Assembly (NCBI GenBank): GCA_035529895.1 | Contig: DATKVV010000046.1 | Location: 23,888 to 87,887 of the forward strand | Reading direction: 5' to 3' | Source: JAUWKC01 sp035529895 | Lineage (GTDB): Bacteria > Planctomycetota > Phycisphaerae > Sedimentisphaerales > Anaerobacaceae | DNA: 64,000 bases | Shown: one piece after another, positions 27,047-37,040 of the stretch | Position numbering within the stretch: position 1 is the first letter of the stretch | Layout of the letters: each line of letters opens with the position of its first letter | Translations under genes and position numbers: made by a program | Notes under the pieces: generated by a model | Databases searched by the model: none | What the model saw: only the letters and a program-made list of their open reading frames with translations | Told to the model about the DNA's origin: nothing

Positions 27047-27218
27047 CAGGCTTTGCATCTTCTCACCGCCGCCAAAATCCCACTAAGCCCAAGAAAGACA
27101 ATCCATACAAACCTTCGGTCCCCACCAAGGCCAACAAACAAAAATGATGTGATGACCGCACAAATCCCGGTCATCAAGCTTGATTTGTGAAAATTTTTCT
27201 GCTAATAAACTCTGTTGG

Positions 27219-28625
27219 ATGTACGTTCGAGTAAAAAACCTTTTTATCGCGGCTCTTTTGACTATCGGTTTTGCCGGCGCCGCTCTGGCAGACCTGGCGG
27301 ACCGAATAGACGGTATTATCAGCCGCGGCACACAGAAAAGGGTCCAATTTTCCATCAATGTAATAAAGGCCGATTCCGCCGAAACACTCTACAGCCTTAA
27401 CCCCAATACGGCTCTCGTGCCGGCTTCAAATATGAAAATAATCACCACCGCAGCGGCACTGAAATACCTGGGCCCCAATTACCAATATAAAACAACCATA
27501 GGACTTTGGGACCAGATGCTGGTAATAATAGGCAGTGGCGACCCCCTGTTAGGCGATAAAGCTACAGACGCCAAATACGGCAAACAGCAGGGCTGGATAT
27601 TTGATGATATAGCCGCCGCACTAAAGAGAAACGGCATCAAAACCCTCAAAGGTATTATTGTCGACAGCAGCATATTTGATGACCAGCGGGTTCATCCCAA
27701 CTGGCCCAAGGACCAGCTAAACCGATGGTACGCCTGCGAAGTGAGCGGATTGAATTATAACGGCAATTGTATCGATTTAACTGTCCAGAATGTGAGCGGC
27801 AATTTAATTGTTTCTCTGGAGCCGAAAACTGATTTTATAAAAATCATTAATAAGGTCAGACCAATATCAAAGGGTAAAAGCGCTGTCGGTGCCTATCGTA
27901 CTCTCGAGGCAAACAAGATTATTCTAAAAGGCAAATGTAAAAAACAGGAAGGGCCCTTTTCCGTCGCCATCGAAAAACCCGCCGAATTCTTCGCCTCTTT
28001 GTCGGCCCAGAATTTGGTCGCCGCGGGGATAAGTGTGGAAGGCCAGCTTGTAGAAAAACAAGTGCAACGGGATTGCGGTGTTGCTGTCCTTACGGAATTT
28101 ACTCACACAATGGCTGATTGTCTGGCACGCTGTAACAAAGACAGCTTCGGACTGGCCGCCGAAGCGCTTCTCAAAACCATTGCCGCCAACTCAAACCCCG
28201 ACCGAAAAAACGGCGGCTGGCCGACAGGCCGAATGATTATTTCAAACTTTCTCAGCCAGCTCGGCATCGACCAGTCCGAGTTCTGCATCGACGATGCAAG
28301 CGGACTCAGCAGAGAAAATAAGCTCAGTGCAAATGCTGTCACAAATGTATTGGCTTATGTTTACAAAAGCGCCGACTGGACCCTTTACAGGGACTCGCTC
28401 GCGGCAGGGGGGCTCGATGGAACAATCAGAAGGTATTTCGCAGAGGAAAAATACAAAGGAAAAGTCTTCGGCAAGACCGGCTATATTGCAGGCGTCAAGT
28501 CTTTCTCAGGTGTATGCACCGGCAATGGGGGCGATTACATATTCTCTATTCTGGCCAATGACGCAAACGGCCGAACACGCGAGGTAATCAATGATATAGC
28601 TAAAGCGATCGTGGATGGCCGGTAG
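27219..28625 (+). CDS. dacB: D-alanyl-D-alanine carboxypeptidase/endopeptidase, PBP4 family (peptidase S13)
   Basis: 468 residues from the ATG at 27219 with a signal peptide (about residues 1-24, ending ALA-D). Penicillin-binding motifs are present: S-x-x-K in VPASNMKI, the SGLSREN element (the S-x-N region of PBP4) and KTG in VFGKTGYIAG. The roughly 180-residue insert between the first two motifs is typical of class C low-molecular-weight PBPs. It trims peptidoglycan in the periplasm. TTGATT-17-TAATAA ending at 27208 could be its promoter, which would make the mRNA almost leaderless; no good ribosome site precedes the ATG. Confidence 0.9.
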   Translation: MYVRVKNLFIAALLTIGFAGAALADLADRIDGIISRGTQKRVQFSINVIKADSAETLYSLNPNTALVPASNMKIITTAAALKYLGPNYQYKTTIGLWDQMLVIIGSGDPLLGDKATDAKYGKQQGWIFDDIAAALKRNGIKTLKGIIVDSSIFDDQRVHPNWPKDQLNRWYACEVSGLNYNGNCIDLTVQNVSGNLIVSLEPKTDFIKIINKVRPISKGKSAVGAYRTLEANKIILKGKCKKQEGPFSVAIEKPAEFFASLSAQNLVAAGISVEGQLVEKQVQRDCGVAVLTEFTHTMADCLARCNKDSFGLAAEALLKTIAANSNPDRKNGGWPTGRMIISNFLSQLGIDQSEFCIDDASGLSRENKLSANAVTNVLAYVYKSADWTLYRDSLAAGGLDGTIRRYFAEEKYKGKVFGKTGYIAGVKSFSGVCTGNGGDYIFSILANDANGRTREVINDIAKAIVDGR

Positions 28626-29134
28626 CTGTCATCGAACGCTTTTGACGCAAGTGCAAACTGACAAAAGTCTTTTAGCCTCTGCCCGTCCCGCCAAAAGATG
28701 TATCTTCTCTCACGACAGGCAAGGCAGCCACAATGCTCGTGTTTTCTTGACTAAAATAACAAAAACACTAAATCTATAATCATTCGCAGCTCTCTGTTGC
28801 TGCGTCTATTCTCCGCCAGGTTCTTGGCCCCTCTGTCTGAGCGGCCGTCAAACCCGGCGTCGGAGGAGGATGATGAGTTATGTACCTTACAATTGCTCTG
28901 CCCCATCCCAAATTCTCTTGTCAGCTTCTCTGTTTTCACGTTATCCTATCGCCGCGTTCACAGATGTAAATCGGGGACAAACCTGTTTTTGCTATCAGTT
29001 TGACCACTGTTGTAAACATCAGGCTATACCCTCTCCCCTGACCTCCAAAGCACAAGCAGGCGCAAAAACCTCGTGAAAATGTTTGACTGAGGTCAATGAA
29101 TAGATGCCGCTGTCAGAATTCGGACCGCCTGAAA
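28626..29134. other. Intergenic region, nothing recognised
   Basis: 509 nt between two converging genes. Short frames lack ribosome sites and family features; no hairpin with T-tract was found on either strand. Confidence 0.5.
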
Positions 29135-29824
29135 CTAACCTTTGCTCTGACCTTTGACCCATTGAATCGCGTATTGAAGCAACTCGGCAGAACCGGTCAG
29201 ATTTAGCTTCTCCTTAAGGTGCGAGCGATAAGTCTCTATGGTCTTCACACTTAAGTAGAGCCTTTCTGCTATCTGTCGCGTTCCATACCCCTGCCCGATT
29301 AACAGAAACACTTCCAGCTCGCGGTCGCTGAGCGAGTCCACGGCGGAACCGCTTACCTCCGTTTTGCCGGAGACTAACTTGCGCACCATTTTCTCCCCCA
29401 TTTTATCACTGATATACAACTGGCCGCTCAGGACTTTGCGAATCGCCGTAATAACATTATCTGTAGCCTCCTGCTTCATAATATAGCCTTTGGCTCCGGC
29501 ACGAAGGGCGCGCTCGGCATATAAAGACTCATCATACATCGAAAGCGCCAGAACCAGGGTGTTCGGATGCTGCGCCTTGATATCCTTTATCAACTCTATG
29601 CCGCTGGTCTGTTTGAGGGAAATATCAACGATAGCCATATGCGGCCTTAGTTCCTTAATCAATTGCCTTGCTTGCGGAGCGTCCTCCGCTTGCCCGCAGA
29701 CTTCAAGGTCGTACTGGTGGTTTATCAGCTCTGTAAGACCCTGCCGCACAATCGGATGGTCATCTACAATTAGAATCTTCATTTTCCTGTTGTCGCTCTT
29801 CGCCTGCGGTTTTCCCCGAGACAT
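29135..29824 (-). CDS. LuxR/NarL-family response regulator
   Basis: 229 residues from the ATG at 29824 (GGAGA 6 nt upstream). The receiver domain (about 15-135) has the acidic pair in LIVDDHP, the phosphorylatable Asp in MAIVDISL and Lys in YIMKQ. The C-terminal helix-turn-helix (about 160-225) has LSDRELEVFLLIGQGYGTRQIAERLYLSVKT-type spacing with VKTIETYRSHLKEKL. It follows the giant kinase by 20 nt and belongs to its operon, so the kinase (a HisKA_3 type, the usual partner of NarL regulators) is the likely phosphate donor. Confidence 0.93.
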   Translation of the reverse strand: MSRGKPQAKSDNRKMKILIVDDHPIVRQGLTELINHQYDLEVCGQAEDAPQARQLIKELRPHMAIVDISLKQTSGIELIKDIKAQHPNTLVLALSMYDESLYAERALRAGAKGYIMKQEATDNVITAIRKVLSGQLYISDKMGEKMVRKLVSGKTEVSGSAVDSLSDRELEVFLLIGQGYGTRQIAERLYLSVKTIETYRSHLKEKLNLTGSAELLQYAIQWVKGQSKG

Positions 29825-29844
29825 GGTTTCTCTCCCGATTGCAC

Positions 29845-32800
29845 TTAATGCTTTGCTTTCGGAAACACACACGTTACAACTGTGCCCCCTTGCTTGCCCT
29901 TGCAGACATCAAGTGAGCCGCTGATCATTTCGGCGCGGTGGCTCATAATCTGCAATCCCATACCTGCACCCCTGCCCCCCACATCTTCCGGAAAGTCAAC
30001 GCCGTCGCTTATCACCCTCAGGAAGGACTTGTCCCTGTCTGTATCCAGCACCAGTTGAACGTGCTTCGCCTTGCCGTGTTTGATTGCGTTAGTAATGGAT
30101 TCCTGGGCTATGCGATAGAGGTTGACCACCGTCGTCGCATCCTCTGCCTTAACCGGCCCGTAACAGTTGAAAGTACAACGGATATTAAAAAGATGCATGG
30201 TGTTCGCCGCCAGTTCCTGCAAGGCCGGGACGAGGTTGTCTGCGTCCAAATCCAGCGGATGAAGCCCTTTGGCCAGGCTTCGCGCCTGGTCGGTGGTCTG
30301 GCTTATTAGTTTTGCTATCGCTTGCACACTCGCCGCCTCTTCGGGCAGCATACGTGCCAGCTTCTGTTCCAGTACTTTCGTCATAAACGCAATTCCCGTA
30401 AACTGTTGCCCGATACTATCATGTAATTCCTGTCCAATCAACCTCTTTTCTCTTTCGCTGACATCCAGTATATCCCTTTCGAGCCGTTTCCGCCGGTCGA
30501 TTTCCTGAACCAATTGCTCATTGGTTTCGGTCAATTCCGACGTGCGAGCCTGTACAAGTCTTTCCAGATGCTCGCGATATTCCCTCAAGTCTTCTTCGGC
30601 CTGCTTGCGGTCGGTGATATCACTGCCATAGACATTAACATACCCGCTGCTTGTAACCGGCGCCACCGTCAGCGAAAAGATTTTATCGCCGGAGGATGTC
30701 TCAAGTTCTTCCTTTAAGCCCGACTTAAGTACGCGTAAGACATACTGGTGCCAGTTCTCCGGCACATTCTCACCCACCCTGCAGCCCCACTCTTTCAAAA
30801 GTTCCCCCCCTGCCGAATTTGTGTAAAGAACCGTGGCGTCTTTTGCTATGCGCATCACCGGATAGGGGTTTTCGGAAGGAAATCTGGCCGCGTCTTTGAT
30901 CTCTTCCTCGGCCTTTATTCTTGCCAGGCCAATGCCGATGCTGACACATAATCCCTCGAAGAAGCGAATCATCTCAGGCGAAAAACGCCCCGGCCAGTTG
31001 TCGTTCAGTTGCAGCAGGCCGATGATCTGCTCGCCTGAACGCAGGGGAATCAACGCTAAAGATTCGTAACCGGCCTGATTGCAGCGATTTCGTGTGTTGA
31101 CTTGCCAGTCTGCAGGCGTGGTTGTCTTCAGAAGGTTGGTCGTACTGTTGGTCCAGAAGCTTCCTCCTTCCGTGAAAAACGGTAACGAGGGGTCCGTGCG
31201 GCCCGACAGGATATTTCCACAGGTACATTCCAGAAATGGCCGGCCTTTGAGGTCGCGGATAATCCGGCCGTTCTCATCTCGGGCACACAGATAATTCTCC
31301 TTGTTCACAAACTCGTCCGAAAAACCGTTCACTTCGAAATACGGAAAATCCTCTTTCTCTCGCAGGCGAACTCCCACTGCCGCAAAACCGGTGGCCTTTC
31401 GTATCAAACTCACAATTTTACGAATCAGCTCTCGCGCCTCGCTTTCGCGGTTAAGAACGTGCAGGATTTTCCCCGCCAACTGCTGGCAGAGTTCTGCCTC
31501 TTTGAGTTCGGTAATATCCGTAACAGCGCCGAGGCTGCCCGCAAACTTGCCGTCCGCATCGAAAAACGCCGCGGGAGATACGAGAGTATAAATGGTCCGA
31601 CCGTCTTTTGCCCGCCAGCCTATCTCGTAGCTTTTTGCCTCTCCCTTGATTCTCCGGGCCATCTGCTTCTTCATCAGTTTCTTGTAGTCATCCTCTATAA
31701 ACTCAAGAAGATGATGATTCAACATCTCCTGCCGGGCGTAGCCGAGCATCTCACAGAAACTGTCGTTCACGTACGTCAGAACGTAGCTTCGGTTGGTGAG
31801 GGTCAATCCTTCGTTCATTGTTTCAACCAGGCTGCGGTGTTTTTCCTCACTCTTGCGCAGTGCCTCTTCCGCCTGCTTGCGCTTGGTGATGTCCTGTACA
31901 ATACCGAGCATCCGAGTTGCACGGGCGGTTTCATCCCGGATAACACCGCCTTTTTCCGAAACCCAGTGAAGCGTCCCGTCCGGCCACACGATACGGTGCT
32001 CAATGGCGTAATCCCTGCCTTCTTCCACACAGGCACGCACCGAATCCACTACATACTTGCGGTCATCGGGATGGACGCATTCGAGAAACGCCTCGTACGT
32101 TGCGCCGAATTGGCCTCGCCCAAACCCGAACATAGGTTCTATCTGCTCAAACCACGTCAATTTGCCGGTAAGGATATCCCAGTCCCAACTGCCAATATTG
32201 GCTGCGTGCTGGGCAAGGGCATAGCGTTCTTCACTGCGCTTCAATGCTTCCTCGGCCTGCTTGCGGTCGGTGATGTCCCGCCAGATGCTCAGAATGCAAT
32301 CTCTCCCGCCGATACAAATACCCCTGCTGCTTACCAGAACGTCCCGTATTTGCCCGCTTTTTGTCCTGTGTTTCGTCTCAAAGACGCCAGCCCCTTCGCT
32401 TACAATCCTCTTGAGGTGCTTCGCGACTTCCCTGCCGGACTCAAAAACCTCAAAGTCTGATATCTTGAGCGTTCGGAATTCTTCCCGGCAATAGCCGAGG
32501 TTCTCGTGAGCGGTGTCGTTGAACTCCACGAGCTCCCCGTTTTCCGCGTCAATAAGCACAATCGAATCGGCCGCTTGCTCGAAGATAGCCCGGTATTTAT
32601 CCTCGCTCTCTCGCAGCGCTTCCTCTGCCTTCTTGCGCTGTTTTTCCTGTCTGTCTCTCTGCAGCCTCGCATGGAGAACCGGTGCTATGCGGCCGGCGAT
32701 ACCTTCGAGGAACTCCAGGTCTTTCTCGCCATAGTCCGTCGCCCTGTTGGCCGCTTCCAGAAGCCCAACTGCCTCGCCGCCATACATAATGGGCGCCACC

Positions 32801-35397
32801 AGAACGTTTGTTATGGGAACATGGCCCTTGGGCACGTGTAAGCCTTCATTCGCATAAAGGCTCCTTTTTTCTATCAGCGCACGACCCCAGATGCCGCCCC
32901 ATTTCTCGCGCGGGTATACTATTGTCTTGTCGGGAACCTGGCACTGCTCCCAGATGTTTCTGGTCATAGAGGGGATAATCAGGGTTTCCTGCTCGTCTAT
33001 GTATCCAAAGATGCCGTATTTGCTTTCCATCGCCTCCAAAATCACTTCCAACACCTCTCGGTACATCTGGTCGTCGGCAGTGGTCAGGAGTATTTGGGCG
33101 ATCCGGTTCTTGATGCTCAACTGTCGCTGCGACTCCCGCATCGTCTCCTCTGCTTGCTTGCGCTCGGTAATGTCGCGGACAATAGCGGCGAAAAAAACTT
33201 CTTCGCCCGCCTTCCAGGTCGCCAGCGAAAGCTCGAGTGGGAATTCGCTGCCGTCTCTTCTTCGCCCGGCTAACTCAACCGTTCTTCCAATAATTTCGGA
33301 TTTCCAGGTTGAAAGGATTCGTTCCATTCCCTTTTCATGAGCCTCCCGGAAACGCTCGGGCATTATTATACCGGCGGACTTGCCGAGCATCTCCTCAGCC
33401 GAATACCCAAAAGCGGCCTCGGCGCCTCGGTTCCATAGGATTACCATGCCCCGGCTGTCGATTGAGATGATAGCGTCGCTTGCTGTTTCCGCAACCGAAC
33501 GAAATCGCTGCTCGCTCCTTTCAAGCGATTCCAACACCCGGCTGTTCTGCAGCGCAACCACGGCAAGCTCACCAAATGCGGTCGCCATTTGAGCATCGTT
33601 TTGGGTGAAACCGCCGGGCTTGTTCGCAAGGCCGAGCAGTCCAACCACCTTCTGTTCAATCGCCAGTGGGGCAAAAAGAACATTATCAAGGCTTGTGTGC
33701 CCCTCCGGCATGAATTTCATCCACTCACTATTGGCAAAATCGTTCTCATACACGGCCCTGCCCGTGCGATAAGCCTCCGCACGAAGGCCCCGAACAGGCA
33801 TCCCAAGGCTCGGGTCAACCCTGCAGGTACGCCCGCCCGAGTCCAAAAAAACAAGATCGTTCTCCGTCCCATCCTTGTTCAGAAGGGCCACGTATCCCGC
33901 CGTTGCACCTGTCAGACCCTTGCAGGTATCGAAGATGGACCTCGCTGCATCGCTGAATTCTCGACTCGCCAAAACCGCACGCGAACCTTCCAGAAGGGCC
34001 GACGTCTCCGCAGCACGTTGACGAGATTCCTCCAGCGCCCTCTGCAACGCCTCCTCCGCCTGCTTGCGCTCAGTGATATCCGTACTTACTGCAAAGCTGC
34101 CCGCAAAATTGCCGGCTGAATCCAGCACCACCCTCGGCGAGACAATCGTTGTAACCTCTCTGCCGCCCCGCCCACGTACGGTTACTTCGTAGGATTCCGC
34201 TTTCCCACTTCTTCGTTCTTGCAGTTGTTCTCCCACGATTCTCCGATTATCCCCGTCGGCAAAGTCCGTCGCCGGACGGCCGATTATTTCATCGCGGGAA
34301 TATCCCAGCATTTCACAGTAGCGGCCGTTGACGTAGGTAATCACGCCCTTATCGTCCAGTACGCTCAGACCGTCATTCATTGTCTCGACCAGCATGCGAT
34401 ATCGTTCCCGGCTTTCCTGCAGCGCCCGCTCCGCCCGCTTGTGCTCGGTGATATCGCACTGAGTCCAAATAAAGTTCGATATTTCGCCGTCTTTATTCTT
34501 AACTGTGCTTATTACCGCATGCGTTGTAAATTCCGCGCCGTCTTTTTTTTTGTTGTTAACTTCTCCTTCCCAAAAGCCGTGCTTTTTTACAGCCTTGATA
34601 AAGTCTCTCGAAGTCTTTTCAGGTCTCGGCCCTGCGTTTAAGATTGGAACGTACTGTCCGATTAGTTCACCCTTTGCGTAGCCAAAAAGTTTATCAGTAG
34701 ACTCATTCGCGTAGACAATCTTCCCATCCGCAGTCGTAATAAGCATACCCTCTTTGGTAATCTCAGCGGCCTTCAGAAGTCTTTCTCTTTCCGCCCGCAC
34801 CTTCTTGTGCCCGGTGCTTTCGATAACTTCCCACTTGCCTTCGCGCTTAACAAAAGCAAACTGATGGTTGCCAACCACATCCAGGATTTCTGAGGCCGTA
34901 CACTTATCAAGCGAATACGTGCATAGGGCCAGCATCCGATATTTGCCTATGACACTGTCTACGACAGCCTCATAATCGGTGAAGTTCGCCCAGTCTTTCT
35001 TCTGAAGCCAAAAAGTATTGCCCGTGAGGCGAAGCCCGTCAAATCCGTTCTCAAGCGCCTGCTTCTCCTTTCTTACCCAGCCCTGCAGCACCTCGTCGGC
35101 GTCAAAACGTCCCGACCTGCTGTACCATTGGCTGTAGTCGAGAATTTCTATTTGCCCCTTTTTGACATAGTCCTCCAGCTTTTTTACTTTCTTCTTCAAC
35201 GCTCTGCGAGCGTCTTCAACCGCTAAAGGTTCCGAAGTAACCCACATGCAGAATTCGTTGTCTTTCAGTCCGGCCTCGAAATACGGTACTAATGTGTCCA
35301 ACAAATCTTGTTTGCTCTGATAGAACTGGCAGAAGTGCGTCCCCCAGGGAACATCGCCCACAATATCCACTCCCGTCCTTCTCATGCTCCTTTCCAT
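29845..35397 (-). CDS. 1850-residue MEDS / multi-PAS / multi-GAF sensor histidine kinase (HisKA_3)
   Basis: The start is the ATG at 35397, with GGAGG 8 nt upstream. Order of domains, approximate: MEDS ligand domain 15-190 (VPWGTHFCQFY), PAS 210-330, PAS 340-460, GAF 470-640, PAS 645-765, GAF 775-930, PAS 945-1065, PAS 1070-1190, PAS 1195-1310, GAF 1315-1510, PAS 1520-1620, HisKA_3 1650-1720 and HATPase 1750-1850. The phospho-acceptor His lies in GQELHDSIGQQF; the ATPase N-box is in ESITNAIKHG. The third GAF has a Cys cluster (LECTCGNIL). There is no membrane helix in the called protein, so it is cytosolic. Ligands are unknown; the MEDS domain is linked to one-carbon or hydrocarbon sensing in other organisms. 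Confidence 0.92.
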   Translation of the reverse strand: MERSMRRTGVDIVGDVPWGTHFCQFYQSKQDLLDTLVPYFEAGLKDNEFCMWVTSEPLAVEDARRALKKKVKKLEDYVKKGQIEILDYSQWYSRSGRFDADEVLQGWVRKEKQALENGFDGLRLTGNTFWLQKKDWANFTDYEAVVDSVIGKYRMLALCTYSLDKCTASEILDVVGNHQFAFVKREGKWEVIESTGHKKVRAERERLLKAAEITKEGMLITTADGKIVYANESTDKLFGYAKGELIGQYVPILNAGPRPEKTSRDFIKAVKKHGFWEGEVNNKKKDGAEFTTHAVISTVKNKDGEISNFIWTQCDITEHKRAERALQESRERYRMLVETMNDGLSVLDDKGVITYVNGRYCEMLGYSRDEIIGRPATDFADGDNRRIVGEQLQERRSGKAESYEVTVRGRGGREVTTIVSPRVVLDSAGNFAGSFAVSTDITERKQAEEALQRALEESRQRAAETSALLEGSRAVLASREFSDAARSIFDTCKGLTGATAGYVALLNKDGTENDLVFLDSGGRTCRVDPSLGMPVRGLRAEAYRTGRAVYENDFANSEWMKFMPEGHTSLDNVLFAPLAIEQKVVGLLGLANKPGGFTQNDAQMATAFGELAVVALQNSRVLESLERSEQRFRSVAETASDAIISIDSRGMVILWNRGAEAAFGYSAEEMLGKSAGIIMPERFREAHEKGMERILSTWKSEIIGRTVELAGRRRDGSEFPLELSLATWKAGEEVFFAAIVRDITERKQAEETMRESQRQLSIKNRIAQILLTTADDQMYREVLEVILEAMESKYGIFGYIDEQETLIIPSMTRNIWEQCQVPDKTIVYPREKWGGIWGRALIEKRSLYANEGLHVPKGHVPITNVLVAPIMYGGEAVGLLEAANRATDYGEKDLEFLEGIAGRIAPVLHARLQRDRQEKQRKKAEEALRESEDKYRAIFEQAADSIVLIDAENGELVEFNDTAHENLGYCREEFRTLKISDFEVFESGREVAKHLKRIVSEGAGVFETKHRTKSGQIRDVLVSSRGICIGGRDCILSIWRDITDRKQAEEALKRSEERYALAQHAANIGSWDWDILTGKLTWFEQIEPMFGFGRGQFGATYEAFLECVHPDDRKYVVDSVRACVEEGRDYAIEHRIVWPDGTLHWVSEKGGVIRDETARATRMLGIVQDITKRKQAEEALRKSEEKHRSLVETMNEGLTLTNRSYVLTYVNDSFCEMLGYARQEMLNHHLLEFIEDDYKKLMKKQMARRIKGEAKSYEIGWRAKDGRTIYTLVSPAAFFDADGKFAGSLGAVTDITELKEAELCQQLAGKILHVLNRESEARELIRKIVSLIRKATGFAAVGVRLREKEDFPYFEVNGFSDEFVNKENYLCARDENGRIIRDLKGRPFLECTCGNILSGRTDPSLPFFTEGGSFWTNSTTNLLKTTTPADWQVNTRNRCNQAGYESLALIPLRSGEQIIGLLQLNDNWPGRFSPEMIRFFEGLCVSIGIGLARIKAEEEIKDAARFPSENPYPVMRIAKDATVLYTNSAGGELLKEWGCRVGENVPENWHQYVLRVLKSGLKEELETSSGDKIFSLTVAPVTSSGYVNVYGSDITDRKQAEEDLREYREHLERLVQARTSELTETNEQLVQEIDRRKRLERDILDVSEREKRLIGQELHDSIGQQFTGIAFMTKVLEQKLARMLPEEAASVQAIAKLISQTTDQARSLAKGLHPLDLDADNLVPALQELAANTMHLFNIRCTFNCYGPVKAEDATTVVNLYRIAQESITNAIKHGKAKHVQLVLDTDRDKSFLRVISDGVDFPEDVGGRGAGMGLQIMSHRAEMISGSLDVCKGKQGGTVVTCVFPKAKH

Positions 35398-36029
35398 CTC
35401 AGTTCCCTCCAATTCTTTGGTTGCACCAGTTGATATGTCGGGGTGTGGACCGGTTCGGCGCCGTAAATAAGCAAGCAGCCAATATACAAATGGCGCCGAC
35501 AGCATCTATGCACGGGTTGGTGCCGGCTGCAGGTCAGCATAAAAACAGCGGAAGCCGCGGTGACAGGGAATGCTTTTGCAGGAGCAGACAAGAAGAGGTA
35601 GTCGCAGAGATGGGTTGCATACAACCCGAACAAGATAATCGCGCCAAGCAGGATTGTCTTATTTCTACCGAGCATAGAAAATCGCTTTTCTACTCGAACA
35701 CCCCAGCGTTGGGAAGAATTTCCCGGCCACTTAGCATAATTAAATTATAATAAGCGGACGCCCGGCAAAAATCAAGAGATTTTCTGCCAGCACACGCATC
35801 GTTTTTCTCTCTTACGCGTTGGCCGTCTTCGTTCGCTCCCCCGACCCCTGCTCCTGTCCAAAGCAGCTATGAGGCTGCAAAGAACTCTCCATCTGCCGTC
35901 TTCGACGCACCAAAGAACTCTTGGCGTTGCACCGCAAAAGCGGGCGTGCTTGGCTGAAATGCTCGAAAATCTTCCTCCTTTGCCAGACCGTCCGACGGCT
36001 GGGCCTGCCCCTTCAGCATGGCCGTTACC
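35398..36029. other. Intergenic region upstream of the giant kinase, possible remnant of a hydrophobic N-terminus
   Basis: About 630 nt. A minus-strand frame from 35675 begins with a hydrophobic helix (TILLGAIILFGLYATHLCDYL), and a second frame reaches the kinase with a short hydrophobic run (APFVYWLLAYL). Neither has a ribosome site, and a stop separates the frames. I do not call a gene. Nothing is seen in 35700-36029. Confidence 0.35.
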
Positions 36030-37040
36030 CTACCACTCGGCCAATTCTCCCACTACCTCCTCGACCAAATCTTTCATGGTTACGATGCCAAGGGGCCTTT
36101 CCCGGCCGGCGTGGCCGGCCCTCGTAACCAAAACAATTTTCTGGTTTTCACGCTGCATAACATTCATCGCCTCGATAACCGGTGTATCTGCCGAAAGCTC
36201 GCGGATCGGCCTTATGAAACGTTGTAAATCCCTAAATTCCCCTCCTGACGTCAGCGCTTCATAAATATCTATGAAACCCACAATGTTGGCTGGTTGACCT
36301 TCATAAACCGCAAGACGTGTAAAGGCACACTTTTCCAATATGTTCAACAGCACCGAATTATCAGAATTTCGCGCGACCATCTGGACCTTGTTAATCGGCG
36401 TCATCACCGACCTTATCCGAATGTTCTGAATAGTCACAACCCGGTTGATTATCTCCGTCTGTACAGGGCTCAGGAACGCCTCCTCTCGTGTCTCCCGCAG
36501 AATTGCCTTGATGTGGTGTTCCCGCGCATCCGATATTACTGTTTCAGCCGATAAAGGCGTCCCTGTTAATTTTACAAAGCCGCGGGATAAAAACTTGAGC
36601 AGCGGCGCCACCCCGGACCACGTAAACAGCTCCCTGAATGCAAATAAGACCGTTGCAAGCGAGGGCATAAGCGAGTCGGCACGGTAAAAGAAAATATTCT
36701 TGGGAACCAGTTCCGAGAATACAAATAGCGTCGGAGCTGTGATAAATGTTGCAAACAGCTCGGCTGTGTGCTCGCCCCCTGTCCTGCCCAGCAGCATTAG
36801 CGTAACAATACCCGTGGCAAAATATTCGGCGAGATTTGTGCCTATCAGCATCGAAAGAAGAAAACCGGGACTGTCATCCATCGCCTTGGCCAGGATGATA
36901 TATGACAATTGCTTCTTCTCAATGCCGAGCCGCAGCCGCAGCCGGCTGAGCTGGTACATCCCCGTCTCAGCGCCGGCGAACAAACCCGCCGCAACAATGA
37001 AAACAACCGCTGCCGCTGTCAGGATTATGCTATTGACCAT
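36030..37040 (-). CDS. DUF21 (CNNM) and CBS-pair membrane protein
   Basis: 336 residues. An N-terminal DUF21/CNNM transmembrane domain (about 1-170; FAGAETGMYQLSRLRLR is the family signature) is followed by a CBS pair (about 195-335; VMTPINKVQMV, and VTMKDLVEEVVGE at the end). Relatives are CorB/CNNM magnesium transporters and TlyC-like haemolysins. The C-terminal CorC domain of longer members is missing. Its start overlaps the end of a second, longer DUF21/CBS gene by 11 nt, so the two are translated together and may form one hetero-oligomeric transporter. Confidence 0.85.
   Translation of the reverse strand: MVNSIILTAAAVVFIVAAGLFAGAETGMYQLSRLRLRLGIEKKQLSYIILAKAMDDSPGFLLSMLIGTNLAEYFATGIVTLMLLGRTGGEHTAELFATFITAPTLFVFSELVPKNIFFYRADSLMPSLATVLFAFRELFTWSGVAPLLKFLSRGFVKLTGTPLSAETVISDAREHHIKAILRETREEAFLSPVQTEIINRVVTIQNIRIRSVMTPINKVQMVARNSDNSVLLNILEKCAFTRLAVYEGQPANIVGFIDIYEALTSGGEFRDLQRFIRPIRELSADTPVIEAMNVMQRENQKIVLVTRAGHAGRERPLGIVTMKDLVEEVVGELAEW

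Noticed and set aside
31459..32460. 333-codon plus-strand frame
   Set aside because: Antisense to the PAS/GAF kinase, whose domains are unmistakable; no independent signals.
35382..35675. Hydrophobic 97-codon minus-strand frame before the kinase
   Set aside because: No ribosome site, overlaps the kinase start in another frame, and only its first 30 residues look protein-like. Kept only as a possible remnant.
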